Origin: Corythucha ciliata
Lineage: Eukaryota; Arthropoda; Insecta; Hemiptera; Tingidae
Length of the DNA stretch: 64,000 bases
Direction: 5' to 3'
Assembly (NCBI GenBank): GCA_038030265.1
Contig: CM075941.1
Location: 58,071,952-58,135,951, forward strand
Under the pieces are notes generated by a model, which saw only the letters and a list, made by a program, of their open reading frames with translations, was not told where the DNA came from and did not search any database. Made by a program: the position numbers and the translations under genes. Shown piece by piece: positions 56,928-64,000 of this stretch (the stretch's first letter is position 1; the number at the start of each line of letters is the position of its first letter).

Positions 56928-58500
56928 GCCATGAATTTGCACATTTTCTCAACTTTAGCAGCAAAGTATCGTTTCTATCCCGTGAGCGATGTTTCTAAAT
57001 TATCCACGACTTTTCGCGTTTTCCTCGCGAATTAGCGGTTTCTTCACCTATTACCACAAATAGGCGCTTTTTCTCAATTTCAGTCTGAAAACTTGCCTTC
57101 AGAATCCGTAAATTGGCGTGTATTCAGTTTTGGTGCAAATAAGATTTTTGCGCTTTTTTTAATTGTAGCGGCGACGTGTCGTAGCGTTTCAAACCTGTGA
57201 ATAAGCGAATTTTCTCAATTTCAGTCACAAATTGGAGTCTGGCGCAATTTTAGCTGTAAATTGGCGATTTTTTCCATTTTTAGCCTCGAATTATCAATTT
57301 TCTTAATTTTTAGGCTTAAAATTAACCTTTCTCTTAATTTTGACCAGACTGATTATTTTATTTTACGTTCTGAGGAGCCTATGCAGCCAAACAAATTTCC
57401 TCCCTCGAAAAATGAATCATTTTTATAGGTTGCATAGACACCACACAACACAAACATAGAGCTTGTGAACTGGGCCTAAAAATTACCCGCAAATTAGCGG
57501 CTTTTCACATTTTACCACCTCATTTACTATTTTATTTAACTTTTATATGTACAGATTAATGCTTCCTTTCAGTTCTAGCCGTGAATTAGCGTATTTTTTA
57601 ACATTGAACTATAGCCATGCATGAGTTTGCCATTTTTCTGAATTTTAGCCACAAAAATGCCTTCAGAAGGTGCGAATTTAAATTATAAATGTATTTTTTT
57701 TTTCAAACCAAAAAATTTACTTCTATCCATCCATTTCTGTCAAAAAATCATCATTTTTAAATTATAAATTTCACGACTTATTCGAGAATTAGTGATGTTT
57801 CTCAATTTTAGCTGCGAATCATCGCTTTTTCTACATTTTAGCTGTGTGGTAGCGTCTCCAACCCGTGCATTACCTACCGAGTTTTGTTAATTTTTGCCAA
57901 GAATTGGCGTTTGACTCAAATTAAGCTGCAAATTAGCAATTTTTTCAATTTATAACTGAGAATTAGCACTTTTCCCCAATTTGAACTGAAAATTAACGTT
58001 TTTCTTAATTTTAGCTGCGCTAATTGGTGATTTTTTCAGTTTTTTGCCGCGAATTAGTGATTTTCTTCATTTTGTATCCGCGAATAAACGTCCTCATAAC
58101 TTTATATCTGCAAATTGCAAATTAGCGATTTTTCCCAATTTCAGCTGTGAAATAGCGTTTTGTGCTAATTTTGCGGCCGTTGAGCATCCTATTCCCTTTT
58201 TCATTTGCGAATGGGCGATTTTACGCCATTTCAGTTGTGAATTTGCCATTTGTGTCCAATTTTAACCTGAAAGCGTCTTTTATTTGTCAGTATTATAGCG
58301 TCTTTTCTCAACTTTAACCGCGGGATTTGCCCAAATATAACACTTTTGCGTTGATTTTCACAATTTATTCGAAGAATGGCCTCTATGTACCGCGAATCAG
58401 CGATTTTGTTCTTAATTTTAGTCTGAAAGTTGCATCGCGAGACCACGAATCAGAGCTTTTTAGCAGCTCTAGCCACAAATATTACCGATTTTTGTCTGAT
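56928..58500 (-). repeat. A-family minisatellite, reverse (copy 3 of dispersed segment, continued)
   Basis: ATAGCCATGAATTTGCACATTTTCTC continues exactly where 49,411 left off relative to copy 1 (26,258 onward). An 83-base insert at about 57,365-57,476 is not in copy 1. Confidence 0.85.
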
Positions 58501-58700
58501 AGAGGGTTTCCCCGTACCTGGGTACACTACTGCGTTGGGTCCGAAGTCCAAGGATAAAGCTGGACGTACTCGGACCTTTTCGGTCTGCTTCAAGTCCTGA
58601 AAATCTGCTAAATCTACCTTCGTGAAACGCTCATGGAGATTTTAGGGGGCTCTTCGTTATGATACTAGTGCTCCGGCGGGGGGGGGGGGGTCTATCCCCT
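58501..58700. repeat. Right part of dispersed segment, copy 3
   Basis: Matches 28,320-28,540; stops at TCTATCCCCTATATCC, before the CCGTACCTACG tip present in copies 1 and 2. Confidence 0.75.
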
Positions 58701-59104
58701 ATATCCGAGATTCCCCGGGACAGTTTGCAGGCCGGGATGTGGGGCGAAATTTGCAAATTTGACCCCGGACATTTCGCAACCCTACTCATGCGACGCGCTT
58801 GGCGTCTTGGGGCTATGCTGTTCCTGCTTCCTATCTCAAAGATCTGTTCTGACGTTCGATTGTTGGCTGGACGCACTAAAAAAATTACAGTGAACAAGAG
58901 CAAGACGCTTGCGTGTTCCACAAATCCAGCTCTTGGGTAATTGGTAATTGAAGAAGTAATTCAATTACAGTAATTGTAATTTGTAATTATTCGTGGAAGT
59001 GAAAAGTAATTGGTAATTTGTAATTAATCCTCTTTTTTGGAAGTAATTTGTAATTTGTAATTAATTACCCAAAAAGCTGTAATTTGCCCACCCCTGTCTG
59101 CAAG

Positions 59105-61319
59105 TGCATAAAGAAAAATTGCGTCAATTTCCCAAGTTTGAGCGCAGTTGTCAGAACATTCCGTTTTAGTTACCGAATCAGAATAGGTATACTCTTCTGC
59201 CGTTTGCCGCAATATATCTTTGTCAGCAAGGGTTCTCAATTTTGTGTAGTTGTGGTCAAAACGAAAGCTCGCAACCGATTGGATTCTCGGGACGATCTGC
59301 GATGCGCATTAACTAATAACTTTCGCCCGCAGTGTCGCAGAATTTGTGAAAAAGATGGCGGACCATTATCGAAGTAACCAAAAATTCGTCTAGGGTCGCG
59401 AAGGCTTTTACAGTGTTAAATTAGGGTTGTCATAAAAAAACTTTGGAAACCCCTGCTGTATAAAGTGTATCGATTTCCGGGGAAAACATTGCCAGTTTTT
59501 AGGCCGGAAAACAGGAATAGAAGGCTAAAACCGATAGTTTCCGCATCGGAGATGTTAGTTTTTGACGGATTACGGACCTTTTTTTTTTTGGAAAACTAAG
59601 TATCTGGGGATGAATTTGACGATTTAATGGCGCATATTTCAGAATTAATGGACTACCAGTTCTTTTGTTGGGGTCTCTGAAACATCCGAACTCACGAAGT
59701 CTTCTGCCGACCCCTGGATCAAGGGCTGCCTACGCCCCTTGAATTAGGGGGGTATGTTTTTATTTATGTGTTAGTATCAATCGATGAGCCTGCAGCGGCA
59801 GGCCTTTGGTGCGCATTGCCCTTCCCACAAAAATCATCGTGGACCGGTCGTTTTCGTTATTATAAAGAACACGCAGAGCAACGAAGGAGGCAAAATCTTT
59901 ATTTCTGGTCCCGTCATTATCTGAGGAATTAGAAATTCTCTCTAAATGTCACTTCTGATCACAACGGGTCACTGAGCTCAACCCCCGCACCACCGATCCC
60001 GTTCTTCCAACCATTTATGATTGCCAAAATTTTATACCGAGTATGTTGTTTGATCCCTTTTACTTCGGGCTTTTTTGGAACGCTCGAATGATTCCAACTC
60101 TTCCTCTACTCTGATTACTTTCCTCCCCCTACCCCTCGCCACCTTGATTCACCCCTTTTAACGTTTGTCAACTCAAACTTGAACGAAACTCCCTGATGAA
60201 CGAGGTAAACAAGATCAAAAGAAAATGTATCGGTATGAAAGCGTGCGACCAATATTGCGAACAATGTGACTTGACTTAATTGAAGTTATTATATTGCGGT
60301 AGGCTTTCTCCATGGAAATAGATATATGGAGGTGGGAAACTTCAGGCAGACGGTGCAATGATGTTTAAGACTTCGATAAGCGCCCCATGGTGTTGCTCGG
60401 AAGAGGGAAATAAATTATGTACGTGATAAATAGCGTGGAAAAAGATTTTGGGAGAAGTAAATAATAATGCTTTTTTGATCTTGTAACTTCGAATTACTGT
60501 TTTTTTCAATTCTACCGTTCTAGCTCTCCCCTCCGGACGGAGGCAAAGAGCAGCCTCATTCGGCAAAATTTGTTGCTGCGATTTCTTCCGAATTCCGCGA
60601 CGCCAAAAAAACCGCGCTACGAATCACCACCAAATTGGACTGAGTAGAACATCCGCGTATGGCCAATCCCACGAAACTGCGGCCCTTCTAAAGAGTCGGA
60701 ACAGGGAATATGTGTAAGAGTAGGTTTTTTGAGTGAGTCAACAGCTTGAAATTGAGTTTTTTAAAATTATCAAACCCGTGGTTCGAGAGTTGAACATAAC
60801 GAATTCGTGTTCTCAACGACTAACCCCCCCCCCCCCGAAATTGTTTCTTGTTAAAAATTTGAATCACAACACATGATTTTTTCAACGGTTAAAGCACGCG
60901 AAATTGGGTTTTTTGAACAGGTTTTTGAGTGATCTGAAATCCAACCCCACGAAATTTTTATTTTTTTTTTTGTTTTTTTGTTGTTTTTTTTTTTGACGAG
61001 CCAAAACCACGAAATTTATCCTTGGCAGAACCAAATCCATTGATTTTTTAGAAGAGTCACCAGTACAACCTAACTTAGTGACACCATATTTGGCACATAA
61101 ACCCGGTGTAATAACAGCCTTCGATTGACGTTTTCATTTTACGAAAAAGTGGTGAGGGAAGGGTAGTCATGGTGGGAGGGGGAAGTTCCGAATTCCTTGT
61201 TAGCATAACTGCCGCAAAAATGATGCTAGCGGATGGAAACTTGGCACAAAAATGGATCATACAGAGCCCTAGCCTACAAGTACACAAAGCTGTACAAGTA
61301 AACAAAACTCGTGGCAATT
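59105..61319. other. No gene recognised
   Basis: Unique-looking AT-rich DNA with T-runs near 60,959-60,995 and a C-run near 60,825. Short frames lack motifs. Confidence 0.6.
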
Positions 61320-63070
61320 ATTGCGAAAAACAACGCTAATTCGAGTTTAAACTGGACCAAAATGGCAAATTCACAACTCAAATGTCGAAAAATCGCCTAC
61401 TAATAAACAAAAATAGAATAGATAATGTGCTAATTCGCTACAAAATTATCAGAAAACGCTATTTCACAGCTGAAATGAAGAAAAATCAATAATTCGCGGC
61501 TGAAATTGAGAAAACGAAAATCTGTATAGCTTCTTAAAGAATCGAGGCTCAAACTGAGAAACAGCGCTAATCCGTAGAAAAAAATTACGCAGCTAGAATT
61601 GTAAAATATTAATTAGTGGGTCGAACTTTAAGAAAAACATTAATTTTCAACTCAAACTGAGAAAAAAGTGCCAATTGCCTGCTAAAAAATTGCTAAACTG
61701 CAGCTGCAAATGAGAAAAACGCCAAATCGTGGCTAAAATGGAGGAAAATCGCCAATATAAACGAAAGAATCCCTATACTGCACTGCTAAAATTGATTAAA
61801 AGCGCTAACCCGTGGCCAAAATTGGTTAAAGTTGTAGCGTGCCAACAGCTAACAAACCTCAATTTTTATTACAAAAAATAACAAATATTATGTTAAAAAA
61901 ACAACATAAGTCAGTTTGATCGCGAGTTCGTATTTTCCCTATTTTTCATTGTCGTTATAAAAAAGATCTCTAAATTTTTCGTTGGCCGTTATTTTGTGTA
62001 CCGAAGAGAGCGCGACCCACAAAGTCACTAAACCTTGAAAAATTGTCAAAACTCAAATGCGTAGCTTCTGTTCGAGGCTAAAACTAAACAATAAACGCTA
62101 ATACATAGAAAAAATTACAGGACAACTCGTTTTCAGCTCAAATTGGGGAAAAGTGTTATTCCCGGCTAAAATTTGAGGAAATCACGAATTCGTGGCTGAA
62201 AAATTAAGGTAATTCGCGAATTCACTGATTATAGAAACGCTTCAAAGCAGCTAAAGTTGAAAAAAACGCGAATTTACGGCTAAAATTGAGGAAAATAATC
62301 GCGGATAAAGTGTGTTGGAATTTCTAATTCCGCCTTCTGACGACAACTTTGTGGCTAAAATTGAGGTAAACGACAAATTCATGGTTATAAGTAAAAGAAA
62401 AAACACTGATTCACGGCTAGAACTGAGATGAAGCCTTATTCTACATTTAATTAAAATTGAAAAAAATTACTAATGCGGTGCAAATATGTAAAAGAACTCG
62501 CCCATTTACGGCTAATATAGAGAAAATCAGTAATTATTCTGGCTAGAATAAAGAGAAAAGTTAATTTTCAGCCTAAATTGAAACAAAAAGAGCTAATTTA
62601 CTGTCAAAAATGGAAGAATTGCCGATTTGCAGTAAAAATATCGGAAAACGCCAATTCGTGGCTAAAATGAACAAAATTCGCTTATGCAGGTCTGCACTGC
62701 TAAAATTACGAAAAAGCGCTAATTTACGGCTAAGATTGAGACAAATTTAAATTTGCGTCAAAAATTGAAAATACGTTAATTTGCGGCTTCCTCGGGAGAC
62801 TTTGAGGCTAAAATTGAGAAAAAGCGCTAATTTATGGCTATGAGTGAAAAACTCAAAATTCGCGGCTAAAACTGAGACGAAATCGCTATTCTGCAGTGTA
62901 TGATTACGGTGAACAAAAAATGCGGTAAATTTGGTAAACATTTCGAGAATTTTACGGCTAATATTGAGTAATTTTCAGCTCATACTGAGTAAAACGCTAG
63001 AAAAAATCGCTAATTTGCAGTTAAAATTGTAGAAACCCCAACTCGAGGAAAGTTTAAAGAAACATCGCTG
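61320..63070 (+). repeat. A-family minisatellite, forward, longest uninterrupted array
   Basis: About 55-60 degenerate units, with non-unit inserts near 61,845-62,040. The best single place to derive a unit consensus. Confidence 0.85.
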
Positions 63071-63072
63071 AT

Positions 63073-63333
63073 TCAATTCAATTCTATTCAGTTCTCTTTA
63101 TTCGGCAACAATAAGACCTCACAAACTAAATACAAAAAATTAAACAAATTGCCAGCTTCTGGAGAGCTGACAGCCAGCTCGTGTCCAGATAGCTGAGCCG
63201 GTCAGTATGAAATTTGTACACTCTATTTACTTACAATCTTCTTCTTAAATTAATTTCCTTTATTAATTTTTTAAATTAATTGTACGATACAATACCACTT
63301 TCAAAGTCCCATCATATTAATAAATTAATTAGT
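63073..63333 (-). other. Possible LINE 3' untranslated end
   Basis: ATTCAATTCAATTCTATTCAG followed by TTCTCTTTATTCGGCAAC resembles the tail-side sequence of a minus-strand LINE with short terminal repeats. No coding sequence is attached, so this is tentative. Confidence 0.3.
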
Positions 63334-63698
63334 CTGATATTATCCGGACGACGATGGAAGGGCATAGCCCAACGCGATTCGAGTTTCGAGAAAAAATGGC
63401 TCCCCTGCGGGATTTGAACCCGCAACCTCTGGATTACCAGTCCAGCACGCTGACAATTGCGCCACGGAGACGCCTTTGGGAGTCGTACTCCGAGGGATAA
63501 GCTAACCCGAACTCCACCCAGGTCCATTTTTTCTCGAAACTTTCTAGGCGTTTCTCCTGATCGGTAAACCACGCCGAATTTTATCTTATCTAAATGTTGT
63601 TAGATGGATATGATGAATAATTATGTCGCTGGTATTTTTAATGAATAAAGTAATTAAACTGATGTTATCCAGACGACGATGGAAGGGCATAGCCCAAC
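63319..63698. repeat. ~55-bp direct repeats flanking a tRNA-like region
   Basis: 63,319-63,373 and about 63,642-63,698 share a ~55-base block containing GACGACGATGGAAGGGCATA. The interval between holds a tRNA-like sequence. Confidence 0.75.
63398..63474 (-). tRNA. tRNA-like sequence, anticodon GGT (Thr), possibly a SINE head or tRNA pseudogene
   Basis: On the minus strand 77 bases fold as a cloverleaf: A box TGGCGCAATTGTCAGCG, anticodon arm CTGGA-CTGGTAA-TCCAG and T arm with GGTTCAAATCC. The loop gives GGT at positions 34-36, which reads Thr ACC. The acceptor stem has a mismatch and wobble pairs, and eukaryotes normally use AGT instead of GGT for this box, so a working gene is doubtful. Inverted 17-base strings GTTTCGAGAAAAAATGG (63,383) and the complement (63,523) surround it. 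No clear terminator was noted. Confidence 0.5.
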
Positions 63699-63699
63699 A

Positions 63700-64000
63700 C
63701 GAGCATTTTACTCACTTTTAACCACGAATTCGCGTATTTTTCCATTTTAGCAACGAAGTTGCCTCCAGTAACTGCGGCTTTATGTTTTCTCAATTCAAGC
63801 ACTCAATGAGCGCTTTTTGTGAATATTAGCCGCAAGTGAATATTGGCCGCGGGTTGGCTTTTTTTATTTTAGCGATGGATCGAGTGATTTTGTTATATTT
63901 AATAAAATAGCCGCGAAGGATGGGTTTTTGTCACATTCAACCGCGAATAACCACTTTTTGGCACTTTCAGCCGCGATTTAACGTTTTCTCAAATTTAGCT
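63700..64000 (-). repeat. A-family minisatellite, reverse, to window end
   Basis: Reverse units such as TTTTAACCACGAATTCGCG and ATTAGCCGC; continues past the window. Confidence 0.75.

Larger units (their letters stand above)
48828..59096. mobile_element. hAT-type non-autonomous element, 10.3 kb because of nested insertions
   Basis: Left end CAGGGCTAGGCAGTAATTG and right end (inverse of CAGGGGTGGGCAAATTACAG) are flanked by a perfect 8-bp duplication TCTGCAAG (48,820-48,827 and 59,097-59,104). Dense GTAATTGAATTAC-type palindromes lie just inside both ends (48,839-48,953 and 58,938-59,075). Removing the LINE/BEL block (49,412-56,927) leaves about 2.75 kb, mainly the dispersed minisatellite segment. 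No hAT transposase is encoded. Confidence 0.88.

Overview
The window looks like a gene-poor, repeat-rich stretch of an invertebrate (probably arthropod) nuclear genome. Evidence: spliced GT-AG introns (one GC-AG) in a PIF/Harbinger gene, R1/I-type LINEs with RNase H domains, a BEL/Pao LTR element, a Ty3-type pol scrap, hAT-type elements with 8-bp target duplications, and no operons, Shine-Dalgarno signals or intact long host genes. The species cannot be fixed from sequence alone. Every coding stretch I can interpret belongs to a mobile element, and nearly all carry frameshifts or deletions.

Layout. 1-545: degenerate 30-bp minisatellite. 3.3-3.8 kb: Ty3-type pol relic, cut by a minus-strand R1-like LINE (3.8-5.67 kb). 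5.68-12.75 kb: a 7-kb DNA transposon with terminal inverted repeats (TIRs) of about 830 bp and a broken transposase-like gene that ends in a FEN1/XPG-type nuclease and a CXC cysteine-rich domain (Academ-like). 14.8-19.4 kb: minisatellite split by a second R1-like LINE. 19.3-22.4 kb: tandem duplication holding a short retroposon with 14-bp target duplications. 23.75-25.15 kb: a plus-strand R1-type LINE 3' end. 25.1-28.6 kb: inverted minisatellite arrays. 29.67-39.17 kb: a 9.5-kb PIF/Harbinger element with perfect 31-bp TIRs, a dead transposase, a convergent partner gene and, inside it, a hAT-type element, a palindromic MITE, a LINE fragment and a 53-bp tandem repeat. 40.4-48.4 kb: minisatellites, including a 2.7-kb hAT-type element (44,507-47,248) whose interior is minisatellite. 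48.83-59.10 kb: a second hAT-type element with perfect 8-bp target duplications, holding a minisatellite segment, a CR1-like LINE, an I-like LINE and, inside the last, a BEL/Pao element. 61.3-64 kb: minisatellite arrays around a tRNA-like/SINE region.

Two themes stand out. First, clean target-site duplications let the order of nested insertions be read directly (BEL/Pao into I-like LINE into hAT-type element into minisatellite). Second, a diverged 30-bp minisatellite superfamily (A and B forms with a shared core) switches orientation repeatedly and sits inside hAT-type elements, suggesting that non-autonomous, partly fold-back transposons spread it.
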